Assembly (NCBI GenBank): GCA_049314555.1
Contig: JBMOEW010000019.1
Location: 1-55,885 of the forward strand
Direction of reading: 5' to 3'
Length of the DNA: 55,885 bases
Source: REEB509 sp049314555
GTDB lineage: Bacteria > Pseudomonadota > Alphaproteobacteria > Caulobacterales > Aquidulcibacteraceae
Below, piece by piece: positions 1-7,895 of this stretch. The first letter of the stretch is position 1; every line of letters starts with the position of its first letter. The notes under the pieces are model-generated. The model was not told the DNA's origin. It saw only the letters and a program-made list of their open reading frames with translations, and made no database searches. The translations under genes and the position numbers were made by a program.

Positions 1-138
1 CCCGCCATACCCCTGTGACATTCGTCATGGCATATCAAATGCGGTTAATTCTTATGAACCATCGCGGTTTCGCCCGTGCCCATAATTCGTTAGGTTCATG
101 ATCCGGCGACCCCGGCGCGTGCCCTGGAGACCGATCGC
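1..138. other. Leader region upstream of the S9 peptidase
   Basis: No gene is visible. The last bases carry a GGAGA ribosome binding site about eight bases before the ATG at 139. A 7-bp inverted repeat (ATGAACC at 54-60, GGTTCAT at 93-99) is present but its 32-base loop makes a functional hairpin doubtful. I cannot place a convincing promoter. Confidence 0.4.
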
Positions 139-2382
139 ATGCCATTGATCCACCGCCTCGCACGCCGAGCAGGGATTCGCTCGACAAGACCGCTGCGGGC
201 GCTTCGTCGATCGCACCCAACGCTTGCCGTGCTTTTTGGCCTGCTTTTGTGCGCCGTGGCTGCATGCACCCCCACGCCAATACCTGCAGCCCCTGAAGCC
301 ACCGCCCCCGTGCCTATGATCGCCCGCACGGCGCTGTTCGCAGATCCCGCCTATGCCAGCCCAAAGGTTAGCCCAAACGGCGCGATGGTTGCCTATCTCG
401 CGCCTCACCAGGGCTATCTGAACGTATGGGTGGCACCCATCGCCAATCTGGCGGCCGCAAAGCCGGTCACCAACGATATCGCCCGCGGCATTCGCCAGTT
501 TGAGTGGGCGCAAAATTCCGCGGCGGTGCTTTACGCCCAAGATGACCGTGGCGACGAGAATTGGCGCATTTTCCTGGTCCCGGCTGCTGGCGGAGCGCCT
601 TTGGCGCTCACCCCCGCAGGCGTGCGCGCAGAGCTTGTCGCGGCAGCCCCCGGAGATCCAGAACACGTGCTGGTCACGCTCAACGAGCGCGACCGGTCTT
701 GGCCCGATGTGTACTCCATTGCCTTGGCCAACGGCGAACGCACCCGCGTGATGCTCAACAACCGCCAGTTTTCCGGCTGGGTGGCCGACCGCGCCGGACG
801 CTTGCGCCTGGCCGTGAAAACCCTCGACAACGGCACCGAGGAAATCTGGTCACGCAGCGCCACCGGCCGCTGGACAGTGCTGTCTGAAATCCTCTTTGAA
901 GACAGCCAAATGAGCCACTTGATCGGCTTTGAAGCGGACAACGAACACGTCTTGATGTTCGATTCCTCCAGCGCCGATACCGCAGCCCTCGTGCGCATGA
1001 GCGCCACCACAGGTGCCAAGGAAAAGATCGCCGAAAGCCCCGACGCCGACATCGTCGATGTGTGGCTCAACCCCCAAACCTTCGCGCCAGAGGCCTATGC
1101 CGTCGAGTTCCTGCGCCGAGAGTGGCGCGGCCTGACAGACGACGCCCGCGCCGAAATCACAGCCCTGGAAGCGGCCTTGGAAGGCCAAGTCGAGGTGGTC
1201 AGTCGCTCCACCGACGACCAAGTCTGGACCATCGAAGAATCGAGCCCCACGATACCGGTGCGCAGCTGGGTCTATGATCGCCGCCGCCCGGAGGCCGAGC
1301 GCCTCGGCCGCTTGTTCAACCACCGCCCCGAACTCGCGCAGGCCCCGCTCCAGCCGATGCTCCCGCGGGAGATCCAAGCCCGCGATGGCCTGACGTTGGT
1401 GTCCTACCTCACCTTGCCGCCTGATGCCGATGGCGACGGCGATGGCCGCCCAGAAACGCCCGGACCCCTGGTCCTGTTGGTGCATGGCGGCCCCTGGTCC
1501 CGCGACAGCTATGGCTTTGATCCCCGCCACCAATGGCTCGCCAACCGCGGCTATGCGGTGTTGAGCGTGAATTTTCGCGGATCGACGGGCTTTGGCAAAA
1601 ACTTCCTCAACGCCGGCGATCTGCAATGGGGCCGCGCCATGCAGGACGACCTCAGCGACGCCGTCGCCTGGGCCGTTGCCGAAGGAATTGCCACCCCTGA
1701 TCGGGTGGCGATCATGGGGGGGTCGTATGGCGGCTATGCCACGCTGGCCGGCTTGGCGTTCACGCCAGACCTGTACGCCTGCGGGGTCAGCCTCGTTGGG
1801 CCGTCCAATCTGATCAGCCTTCTGAATGCCATCCCGCCCTATTGGGCGGCCTACCGCACGGAATTGTTTGCCAGGGTTGGCGATCCCCGCACCCAAGCTG
1901 GCCGCGATCTGCTGCGCGAACGCTCGCCCTTATTCACCACCGCTCGCATGCGCGCGCCGCTGCTGGTCGGGCAGGGGGCCCGCGATCCCCGGGTTCCCCG
2001 CGCCGAAAGCGATCAGATCGTTGCAGCCCTCGCAGCAAACCGTGCGAACGTCACCTATTTGGTCTACCCCGACGAAGGCCACGGCCTGGCCCGGCCACAA
2101 AATCGGTTGTCCTGGTATGGCGCCGTCGAAGGCTTCCTCGGCCAATGCGTGGGCGGGCGCACCGAACCGATCGGCACTGACTTCACCGGAGCGCGCGTCT
2201 ACGGGGTGCGCGGCACAGACCGTGTCCCGGGTCTAGCGGCCGTCGCCCCGCCGCCGCCAGCGCCGCCGCCAGCCCGCGTCGCGCCTGCAGAAGTGGTCTC
2301 AGAGGCCGTCGTCGTGACACCGCCTGCGGCCGAACAACCCCCAAAGGACGCCCTAATCACCACAAGGCCCCGCCCGAACTAA
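139..2382 (+). CDS. S9 family prolyl oligopeptidase-type lipoprotein peptidase
   Basis: Serine peptidase of the prolyl oligopeptidase (S9) family, which cleaves short peptides, probably in the periplasm. The first 45 residues hold a basic stretch, a hydrophobic segment and a lipobox-like LCAVAAC, so it is probably a lipoprotein. Residues about 60-380 are the beta-propeller-like region (WD40/PD40-like repeats) and about 400-665 the alpha/beta-hydrolase domain. Ser529 sits in GGSYGGYA, with a likely acid in GARDPRVP and a histidine in DEGHGL. A proline-rich tail of about 70 residues follows, which is longer than usual. The start is supported by GGAGA upstream. The stop overlaps the convergent msrC-like gene by four bases. 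Substrate is unknown. Confidence 0.9.
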   Translation: MPLIHRLARRAGIRSTRPLRALRRSHPTLAVLFGLLLCAVAACTPTPIPAAPEATAPVPMIARTALFADPAYASPKVSPNGAMVAYLAPHQGYLNVWVAPIANLAAAKPVTNDIARGIRQFEWAQNSAAVLYAQDDRGDENWRIFLVPAAGGAPLALTPAGVRAELVAAAPGDPEHVLVTLNERDRSWPDVYSIALANGERTRVMLNNRQFSGWVADRAGRLRLAVKTLDNGTEEIWSRSATGRWTVLSEILFEDSQMSHLIGFEADNEHVLMFDSSSADTAALVRMSATTGAKEKIAESPDADIVDVWLNPQTFAPEAYAVEFLRREWRGLTDDARAEITALEAALEGQVEVVSRSTDDQVWTIEESSPTIPVRSWVYDRRRPEAERLGRLFNHRPELAQAPLQPMLPREIQARDGLTLVSYLTLPPDADGDGDGRPETPGPLVLLVHGGPWSRDSYGFDPRHQWLANRGYAVLSVNFRGSTGFGKNFLNAGDLQWGRAMQDDLSDAVAWAVAEGIATPDRVAIMGGSYGGYATLAGLAFTPDLYACGVSLVGPSNLISLLNAIPPYWAAYRTELFARVGDPRTQAGRDLLRERSPLFTTARMRAPLLVGQGARDPRVPRAESDQIVAALAANRANVTYLVYPDEGHGLARPQNRLSWYGAVEGFLGQCVGGRTEPIGTDFTGARVYGVRGTDRVPGLAAVAPPPPAPPPARVAPAEVVSEAVVVTPPAAEQPPKDALITTRPRPN

Positions 2383-2879
2383 AAGCCGGGCAAAAGCGCA
2401 GTACAAATCGCTTCAAGCCCGGCCTGGTCCGCCTCATCAAACGCACCGAGCACGGTGGAATCGACGTCCAGCACCCCCGCGAGCGCACCATCAGGGTGAA
2501 ACACCGGCACAACGATCTCAGACCGCGACCGGCTGTCGCAGGCAATGTGCCCAGTAAACGCTTCTACGTCCGGCACGATGAGGGTGCGTCGTTGCGCCGC
2601 CGCTGCCCCGCAAACACCCTTGCCAAACGGGATCCGCAAACACCCCAGCGTGCCCTGATAAGGGCCCACTACCAGCTCCTGGGGCTTGGCCGGGTCCACC
2701 AGGTAAAACCCCACCCAAAAGTACAGATCCCCAAACGCCGCGCGCAACAGGCACGCGGTGGTTGCAAGGCGCGCCGTCACGTTACTTTCGCCCTCCAACA
2801 CGGCCGCGATCTCGCGGCCAATCGCCTGATAGCGCGCGGCCTTTTCCGCCGGCAGATCCCCCAATGCGGCTTCAGCCAT
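2379..2879 (-). CDS. msrC: Free methionine-(R)-sulfoxide reductase (GAF domain)
   Basis: Single GAF-domain enzyme of 166 residues that reduces free L-methionine-(R)-sulfoxide in the cytoplasm. The whole family signature is present: WVGFYL near residue 55, GPYQG near 72, CLRIPFGKGVCG at 80-91 and HIACDSRSRSEIVVP near 111-125. Cys80, Cys90 and Cys114 are spaced exactly like Cys84, Cys94 and Cys118 of the E. coli enzyme. The length is normal for the family. It is convergent with the S9 peptidase and shares four bases with its stop. No operon partner is apparent. Confidence 0.93.
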   Translation of the reverse strand: MAEAALGDLPAEKAARYQAIGREIAAVLEGESNVTARLATTACLLRAAFGDLYFWVGFYLVDPAKPQELVVGPYQGTLGCLRIPFGKGVCGAAAAQRRTLIVPDVEAFTGHIACDSRSRSEIVVPVFHPDGALAGVLDVDSTVLGAFDEADQAGLEAICTALLPGF

Positions 2880-3123
2880 CCTCGTGCACTCCCCTGTGAG
2901 ACTCTGCCAAAGTCAAAGCAGCCTCAACCCGCGTTGCTTTACGCGGTCACGCCCGCACACATCAAACACCAATCGTCGTGACGGCCCGCAAGCAAGGCAC
3001 CACGGCCCCCAAGGCGCTGGATGAATCGCGGCTGAACGGCGCGTTCAGGCTCACATTAACCGCCCTACCTTAGGGGCAGCGCCGCAAATCGGCACCGCGC
3101 CATTGCTGAAGGGTGAAATGTTG
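2880..3123. other. Intergenic region, no gene recognised
   Basis: This 244-base stretch separates the divergent msrC-like gene and the small plus-strand gene at 3124. It holds the ribosome binding sites of both, but I see no RNA gene, clear terminator or well-matched promoter. Confidence 0.3.
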
Positions 3124-3504
3124 ATGCCGGCGATTTCCCAGTTAAGGGCAGAACCAACCCGCAACGGTTCGACGTTTGTGGGCATGACGAAGCAGTGGCT
3201 TGCCCACCAGGACCGCCGCGTCGCCTGCGAGGCGGCCCTGCAAGCATCGTCAAACCTGCACCCAGCGTTGCAAAAGGAATTCAACCTGGAAGTCGATACG
3301 CTCATGACCAAGCAATACGAACTCATCGCCGCTGTGGTCCAAACCCCGGCCACGGTCGTGGACGCGATCGCAGACAAGCTGGAATTCCTGCGCATGATCG
3401 CTGTCTCAGAAGTCGAAAGCCTGCGCGCGATGGATCAGACCCGCCTGGACCTGTTTCGGTCGCTCAAAGCGGACCTATCCGCCTTGGCCTGGGCGCAACG
3501 TTAG
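3124..3504 (+). CDS. Conserved-looking hypothetical protein, helical
   Basis: A 126-residue soluble protein with no signal peptide and no motif I recognise. It is predicted helical from its composition, with regularly spaced hydrophobics around QKEFNLEVDTLMTKQYEL and a C-terminal run ending in ALAWAQR. The codon bias matches the neighbours, so it is probably real. The ATG at 3124 is chosen because AAGGG lies about ten bases upstream; ATG at 3118 is also possible. Its stop overlaps the convergent lipoprotein gene by four bases. A phasin-like or regulatory role is conceivable from the helical character, but I have no evidence for either. Confidence 0.65.
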   Translation: MPAISQLRAEPTRNGSTFVGMTKQWLAHQDRRVACEAALQASSNLHPALQKEFNLEVDTLMTKQYELIAAVVQTPATVVDAIADKLEFLRMIAVSEVESLRAMDQTRLDLFRSLKADLSALAWAQR

Positions 3505-3683
3505 CCGTCGTCGCGGTCTCGCTTCTGCATCGCGCGGTCCACCTCGTCATGGCAGCTGCCCCGCTCGCTTGGCCGTGTCTGGTCGCATTGCGCGCGGGCC
3601 TGTCGCTCCCATTGCGCGTCAAAAACAGATGCGCAGCCTGCGAGCAAAGTAAAAACCGGCAAGAGCAAAATGGCGCGCCGCAT
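3501..3683 (-). CDS. Small lipoprotein of unknown function
   Basis: A 60-residue protein with a typical lipoprotein signal: MRRAILLLPVFTLLAGC, with the lipobox LLAGC. The mature part is short, charged and carries two cysteines (one in RAQCDQ, one in GSCHDEVD), which could form a disulfide in the periplasm. The ATG at 3683 has GAGGG seven bases upstream, better than the TTG two codons earlier. It is convergent with the gene at 3124. Function unknown. Confidence 0.7.
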   Translation of the reverse strand: MRRAILLLPVFTLLAGCASVFDAQWERQARAQCDQTRPSERGSCHDEVDRAMQKRDRDDG

Positions 3684-3796
3684 AATCAACCCTCGTAAAG
3701 CGAGCAGGGAAAAGCCGCAGTGCAGCCGCTAATCAAGGCGAAAATGGGCCGGGGCAACCCATTGAAAAAAGACGCCAGTGCAGGCCAAGATGGCCG

Positions 3797-4324
3797 ATGT
3801 ACGACGTCACCATTCAGATCTCCACCGCCGCCGATGTGCCGGCCATCCACGTCTTGGTCGAAAGCGCCTACCGCGGCGAAAGCGCCAAGCAAGGCTGGAC
3901 CCACGAAGCCGATCTCTTGGGCGGCCAGCGCACAGACCAAGCCCGCCTGCAGGAGATGATCGCCGATCCAAGCCAAGTGGTGCTGATCGCGCGGGCTGGG
4001 CAGGGGCTGGCCGGCTGTGTCAACGTGGCAACCACGTCCGGCCCCTCAGCTTACCTCGGCATGCTGGCGGTGAGCCCAACCCTTCAGGCAGCGGGCCTCG
4101 GCAAGCGCTTGATCACCGCTGCTGAAAGCTTTGCAAAAGAGCGCTGGCAGGCCACCGCCATGCGCATGACGGTGATCAGATCGCGGGGCGAACTGATCGA
4201 TTTCTACCTGCGCCGCGGCTATCAGCTGACCGGCCAGGAAGAACCGTTTCCCCTGGAAGACGAGCGCTTCGGCTTGCCGAAAACCCAAGACCTGATGTTC
4301 GTTGTATTGGAAAAGCCGCTCTAA
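3797..4324 (+). CDS. GNAT family N-acetyltransferase
   Basis: A 175-residue GCN5-related N-acetyltransferase, a cytosolic enzyme using acetyl-CoA. The acetyl-CoA-binding motif is in the segment LGMLAVSPTLQAAGLGKRLI (about residues 87-107), followed by the C-terminal half with IDFYLRRGYQLTG, typical of motif B. The N-terminal STAADVPAIHVLVESAYRG also fits. The acceptor substrate cannot be read from the sequence. It stands alone between two minus-strand genes. Confidence 0.88.
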   Translation: MYDVTIQISTAADVPAIHVLVESAYRGESAKQGWTHEADLLGGQRTDQARLQEMIADPSQVVLIARAGQGLAGCVNVATTSGPSAYLGMLAVSPTLQAAGLGKRLITAAESFAKERWQATAMRMTVIRSRGELIDFYLRRGYQLTGQEEPFPLEDERFGLPKTQDLMFVVLEKPL

Positions 4325-4347
4325 CCTCCGCCGCGGCACGCCTCGCT

Positions 4348-4893
4348 TCAAGTGCCCTGCGCCACCCGGGGTCGCCGAAACCGCAAGATCAGCGCCCCAA
4401 TCGCCAAAGCCACCACCGCAGCGATCGTCAACCCCGTCGCGGCTTTCGCACCAATCAACCAAACCAACCCCATCGCAATCGAGATATAGGCCAACGCAGA
4501 CAGCGCCAAAACGATCATGAATTTTGCCACCGGCGCCTTGTTCAGCCCCGCCAGCACATAAAGCGGGATCCGCGTGCCCGGCACGAAGCGCGCGGTCAGC
4601 AACGCAAGCCCCAACCGGTTGCCGATCACCTCGCCCACCTTTGCCGCCCGCGGCCCCTCCGCCAGGCGCGCCACATAGCGCCACCGTCCGGCCATCCGCC
4701 CCGCCACATACTTCCAGGTGTCAGAAACCATCAGGCCCCAAAACAACAACCCTAGCACCAGCTCCGGGTGCGGCGAGGTCATCGCCGCCGTGGCCCCCCC
4801 AAGCACCGCCGCATCTTCCTGCACGAACGGCCCCAGGAATACGGCCGCGTAAACCCCATAGACCATCAAGGCATTGAAGTTCATTGCGTCCAC
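4348..4893 (-). CDS. DedA/VTT family membrane protein
   Basis: A 181-residue integral membrane protein resembling the DedA/SNARE-associated (VTT) family. The signature is the re-entrant region with TARFVPGTRIPLYVLAG (about 99-115), matching the F-R-x-x-P-G-x-R-x-x-x-x-x-x-A/G pattern, and the acidic VQEDAAVLGGA near residue 25. Four to five hydrophobic segments are visible. Family members act in lipid carrier recycling and membrane homeostasis (undecaprenyl phosphate or phospholipid translocation is established for some), but the substrate here is not known. GGAGGT eight bases upstream supports the GTG start at 4893. Confidence 0.8.
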   Translation of the reverse strand: MDAMNFNALMVYGVYAAVFLGPFVQEDAAVLGGATAAMTSPHPELVLGLLFWGLMVSDTWKYVAGRMAGRWRYVARLAEGPRAAKVGEVIGNRLGLALLTARFVPGTRIPLYVLAGLNKAPVAKFMIVLALSALAYISIAMGLVWLIGAKAATGLTIAAVVALAIGALILRFRRPRVAQGT

Positions 4894-4955
4894 GTCGCGG
4901 CACCTCCGGCCTAAGGTATAAGCGAGTACGCCAAAGCGCGACAGAGGTTGCGAAA

Positions 4956-5819
4956 TTACGCAGTCACCTGGCGCACAAACCCCGCCACATCCGCAAGCAC
5001 CGGGCCGCGGCCGCGAAACGGCACAGAAAGCGCCAACACGATCGCGTAGTGGTTCATCCCCGGATAGGCTTTGACAGCCGCCACGCCCCCCGCGGCGGTC
5101 AGCCGGCGCGCCAGTTCTTCGCTGTTGCGCGGGGCCACCACGTCGTCGTCTGTGCCGGTCAAGAGCAGGCAGGGCGGGGCCTGCGCACTTACCAGCGCAA
5201 CAGGCTGGGTCGCTTCCGGCGGCTGATAGCTTCCAAACGCGTTGATCGAAGCCTCAACATCGAACGGCAGGAAATCATAAGGCCCGGCCATCCCAATCGC
5301 CCCGGCGAGGGACTGCTGCACCCCAAAACGCGGATCGAGCGCAAGCATAATGGCGTTATAGGCCCCGGCCGAATGCCCCATCACCACGATTTTCTGAGGG
5401 TCCCCGCCATAGGCCCCAATGTTGGCCTCAGTCCATCGCACGGCCGCCGCGCCGTCTTCCACAAACGCCGGAAACACCACCTCTGGCACAAGCCGATAGT
5501 CCGCCAGCACCGCCACAAACCCTTGCGCGGCGAGCGCTGCCCCAACCCAGCGATAATCCCGCCGGTCGCCCCACGTCCAAGACCCGCCGTAGAAAAACAC
5601 CACCACCGGCGCCGCTGTCGCCCCGGCCTTCGGCGCATACACGTCCAGCATGTGGCGCGGGCCGGCCCCATACGCGATATCGCGGGCCACCAGATGGCCT
5701 TGGCCGTCCCGCGGTGCCAGCGTATTGAACGTCTCCAGCGACGAACACGCCCCCAGAGCCCCCGAAGCACCAAGGGCAAACAGGGCAGGCAAGGCTACAA
5801 ACGCGCGACGATTGATCAT
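4956..5819 (-). CDS. Exported alpha/beta hydrolase (carboxylesterase-like)
   Basis: An alpha/beta hydrolase of the BD-FAE/carboxylesterase type, 287 residues. FFYGGSWTWG is the oxyanion-hole segment, GHSAGAYNA carries the nucleophilic serine, and the acid and histidine lie in TGTDDDVV and PGMNHY. The N-terminus INRRAFVALPALFALG has a twin-arginine-like RRAF and ends in LGAC, so it is probably a Tat-type or Sec lipoprotein acting outside the cytoplasm. I use the ATG at 5819 rather than the TTG at 5843 because the signal peptide then has normal length. It follows the VOC gene on the same strand after 39 bases, so the two may be co-transcribed. Substrate unknown. Confidence 0.85.
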   Translation of the reverse strand: MINRRAFVALPALFALGASGALGACSSLETFNTLAPRDGQGHLVARDIAYGAGPRHMLDVYAPKAGATAAPVVVFFYGGSWTWGDRRDYRWVGAALAAQGFVAVLADYRLVPEVVFPAFVEDGAAAVRWTEANIGAYGGDPQKIVVMGHSAGAYNAIMLALDPRFGVQQSLAGAIGMAGPYDFLPFDVEASINAFGSYQPPEATQPVALVSAQAPPCLLLTGTDDDVVAPRNSEELARRLTAAGGVAAVKAYPGMNHYAIVLALSVPFRGRGPVLADVAGFVRQVTA

Positions 5820-5858
5820 GAGCGCGCTTGTAACAAAGCCCAAAGCCGGAAGAAAGCC

Positions 5859-6233
5859 TCAGCCGCCGGTGTGATAGACCGCCAGCTTGTTGCCATCGAG
5901 GTCACGGAAATAGGCAAACTCGCCAAAGGAACCCCGCGGCCCTGGCTCGCCTTCACAGGTCCCGCCCAGCGCCAGACACTGGGCGTGCAGCGCTGCCACC
6001 ATCTCTTTGCTGTCCACCTGGATCGCCACCATCGATCCATTTCCGATCGTAGCCGGTTGCCCGTTCAATGGCCGCGCCACCATAAGCATCGCGCCACTGC
6101 CCAAGCTGAACATCTGGCCCACCGGGGTTGGAAACAGGCGCTTGCCGCCCATCGGGGCGAGCAAAACGTCATAGAAAGCGCACGCCCGTTCAAAGTCGTT
6201 TGTGCCAATGCTGAGATAGCCGATGTGGGCCAT
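5859..6233 (-). CDS. VOC family (glyoxalase-like) protein
   Basis: A single-domain 124-residue member of the vicinal oxygen chelate superfamily. The start MAHIGYLSIGTNDFERACAF and the C-terminal end YFRDLDGNKLAVY are characteristic of small glyoxalase-like proteins; the conserved glutamate of the metal site is replaced by LAVY in the last strand, while a histidine is present near the N-terminus. The reaction is unknown; such proteins range from glyoxalases to resistance proteins and dead binding proteins. A GGAGAGA ribosome binding site precedes the ATG. It may be co-transcribed with the downstream esterase. Confidence 0.83.
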   Translation of the reverse strand: MAHIGYLSIGTNDFERACAFYDVLLAPMGGKRLFPTPVGQMFSLGSGAMLMVARPLNGQPATIGNGSMVAIQVDSKEMVAALHAQCLALGGTCEGEPGPRGSFGEFAYFRDLDGNKLAVYHTGG

Positions 6234-6324
6234 GAAGGTCTCTCCTGTATTCGCGGCCTTCTACCATTCTACGGGGCCGCAAAGCGGGATAGACACGCTG
6301 ACGTTGCGGGAGGCAAGGGGGGCG

Positions 6325-7245
6325 TTAGACGGGCTTGCAGCGCGGCTCGGGCGCTGCCTGCGGGTCGGCGTTGACCAGCGCGCACAGCCATTGCGGCGGG
6401 CGTTGCAGCGTGGGGTCAATGTAATGCACCGCCGCGGCATTTGCTCCGATCAGCGCCGCCACCAACGCCAAGGCAAGGGCAAGCGAGCGCCAACCATTGA
6501 CGAAAGCGGACATGACCAAGACAAAGATCGTGGGGACAAAACAAAGTGTGTCGACGGCAAAACGCGCAACTGCTTTGATCGATCCGCGAGGAGCCGATTG
6601 TGGGTCACCTTTCCACCGATCAATGATCACACAGCTTAAAAGAAAAAATAGCCCGAGATAAAAGGCTTCAAGTCCCGGCTGGATCCACATCCACGATGGC
6701 GGAAACAAGAGCGGCACTTCAAGGCCGAGCGCTTCAAGCCCAGCGCGTACGGCAAAGCCCAAGATCCAAAAGCCCAGGTATAAGAACGCCGCACTCGCCC
6801 AATGCCTTCCTATGCGCCATGCAAAAAGAGTTGCGCGGTCATGCCTTTCGCCACCAATCATTCTTGCCACATAGCCCAAGATATGCCGCCCAAAGTCTAA
6901 CACCAGGCTGCGTCCAAAGCGGTGGATGCTCTCAAAGTTCAGCGCGGCGAGCACCAGTCCAGCGATCGCCAGCGCATCAAGCCAATAGGGCGGCAGCTCC
7001 GGGATGCGGATTTGGATGAAGGCGAACGCCCACTGCACCTGATCCCACACCCAGTCTCGACCGGCGCGATAAGCGGCGGTGAGGCCCTTGGCAATGATCG
7101 AAAAGCGGATCAGGCCCGGGATCAAATGATCGAAAACGCTCAAGAAGGCCCAGGCCGAACCGAACAGCGCAATCCACGTCAAGCCGCGGGACCATATGGC
7201 CTTAAAGCCCGTGGCCGGCGCGTCCTCCCGCGGCTTGGCCCCCAA
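6325..7245 (-). CDS. Multi-pass membrane protein of unknown function
   Basis: A 306-residue hydrophobic protein with about six transmembrane segments (for example TWIALFGSAWAFLSVFDHLI, FLYLGFWILGFAVRAGL, LGLFFLLSCVII, TIFVLVMSAFV and LALALALVAALIGANA). I recognise no family. The predicted start is a TTG, because the frame closes just upstream and no ATG or GTG gives a sensible N-terminus; this is uncertain. The C-terminus is short and carries a cysteine. Its proximity to the DUF4926 gene on the same strand (79 bases) allows co-transcription, but nothing shows a functional link. Confidence 0.6.
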   Translation of the reverse strand: MGAKPREDAPATGFKAIWSRGLTWIALFGSAWAFLSVFDHLIPGLIRFSIIAKGLTAAYRAGRDWVWDQVQWAFAFIQIRIPELPPYWLDALAIAGLVLAALNFESIHRFGRSLVLDFGRHILGYVARMIGGERHDRATLFAWRIGRHWASAAFLYLGFWILGFAVRAGLEALGLEVPLLFPPSWMWIQPGLEAFYLGLFFLLSCVIIDRWKGDPQSAPRGSIKAVARFAVDTLCFVPTIFVLVMSAFVNGWRSLALALALVAALIGANAAAVHYIDPTLQRPPQWLCALVNADPQAAPEPRCKPV

Positions 7246-7324
7246 TTCTGCGGTCGTGGATCAGCCCCCAAAGCGCCCAGTGCGTCACATTAACCAGCGG
7301 CGATATCCCTGGAAAGGGCGGGGG

Positions 7325-7561
7325 CTATTCGGCGGCGACGTGTCCGCGCCCTTCAGCCGGGGCGAGGCTAAGGTCAGCAATGCGGATGTCCGCCAGCACG
7401 CCGTCATCTTCTCCGCCGCCAGATGGGCCGGGAAATTCAACCACGCACCATTCCCTTGGCGGGCTGTGTATTGGCAAATCCACAATCGTCCCGCGACGCC
7501 CCGCCGCCAGCCCTTCTGCGGGATAATCCTTGGTTAGGACAACAACATCGAGTTCCTTCAT
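7325..7561 (-). CDS. DUF4926 domain protein
   Basis: A 78-residue protein resembling the DUF4926 family: MKELDVVVLTKDYPAEGL at the N-terminus, then AGRRGTIV and a beta strand EWCVVEFPG, with a variable tail. Family members are small beta-barrel-like cytosolic proteins with no settled function, often beside another small uncharacterised gene. Here the ATG overlaps the stop of the DUF6883-like gene (ATGA), so the two are translationally coupled. A toxin-antitoxin or enzyme-partner role has been suspected for such pairs, but nothing in the sequence proves it. Confidence 0.75.
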   Translation of the reverse strand: MKELDVVVLTKDYPAEGLAAGRRGTIVDLPIHSPPREWCVVEFPGPSGGGEDDGVLADIRIADLSLAPAEGRGHVAAE

Positions 7562-7893
7562 CGGGCGGGGCTTTCCGGGTAGGCGGTCACCAATCGCGGC
7601 GGCCCGCCAGCATCGTCAACGCGCCAGACCGCTTTCACCCACAGTCGGCGGCCATCGGGCGCATCAATTGGCGCGATGACGACGTAGTGTACCCCAAAAT
7701 GAACCCGAATGGTAGCATGCACGCTTGCGCGCGCCGTGGCGAGCAAGGCGGAAGCGAGCGCCTCCGGCAAACTCAATTGAAAGCCGAAGGCAGTAAAGAA
7801 GCCCGCTTTGCCGCCATTTCCCAGATGGTCGGCGTCAAGCAGATAGCGCGCTTTCTCCGGCGAAACAAAAGCCGCCTCCGCCCCAGGGACCAC
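7558..7893 (-). CDS. DUF6883 domain protein
   Basis: A 111-residue protein with the pattern of DUF6883: an early SPEKARYLLDADHLGNGGKA, then FFTAFGFQLSLPEALASAL, then HYVVIAPIDAPDGRRLWVKA and the end PRLVTAYP. No catalytic residues are established for the family. The GTG start at 7893 lies two bases after the ettA stop, and its own stop overlaps the DUF4926 start, so the three genes look like one transcript. I assign the family from remembered pattern, not from a search. Confidence 0.72.
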   Translation of the reverse strand: MVPGAEAAFVSPEKARYLLDADHLGNGGKAGFFTAFGFQLSLPEALASALLATARASVHATIRVHFGVHYVVIAPIDAPDGRRLWVKAVWRVDDAGGPPRLVTAYPESPAR

Positions 7894-7895
7894 CC

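Noticed and set aside
1..138. Inverted repeat ATGAACC/GGTTCAT as a hairpin
   Set aside because: The 32-base loop and only seven paired bases are not convincing.
850..1896. Long minus-strand open frame inside the S9 peptidase
   Set aside because: Antisense shadow of a gene with intact catalytic motifs; its composition is biased and it has no start signal.
4884..6374. A 496-codon open frame on the plus strand
   Set aside because: It runs antisense to the DedA, esterase and VOC genes, which have clear motifs and ribosome binding sites. The frame is a shadow of the GC-rich third-position bias; its Arg/His/Pro-rich product fits no family.
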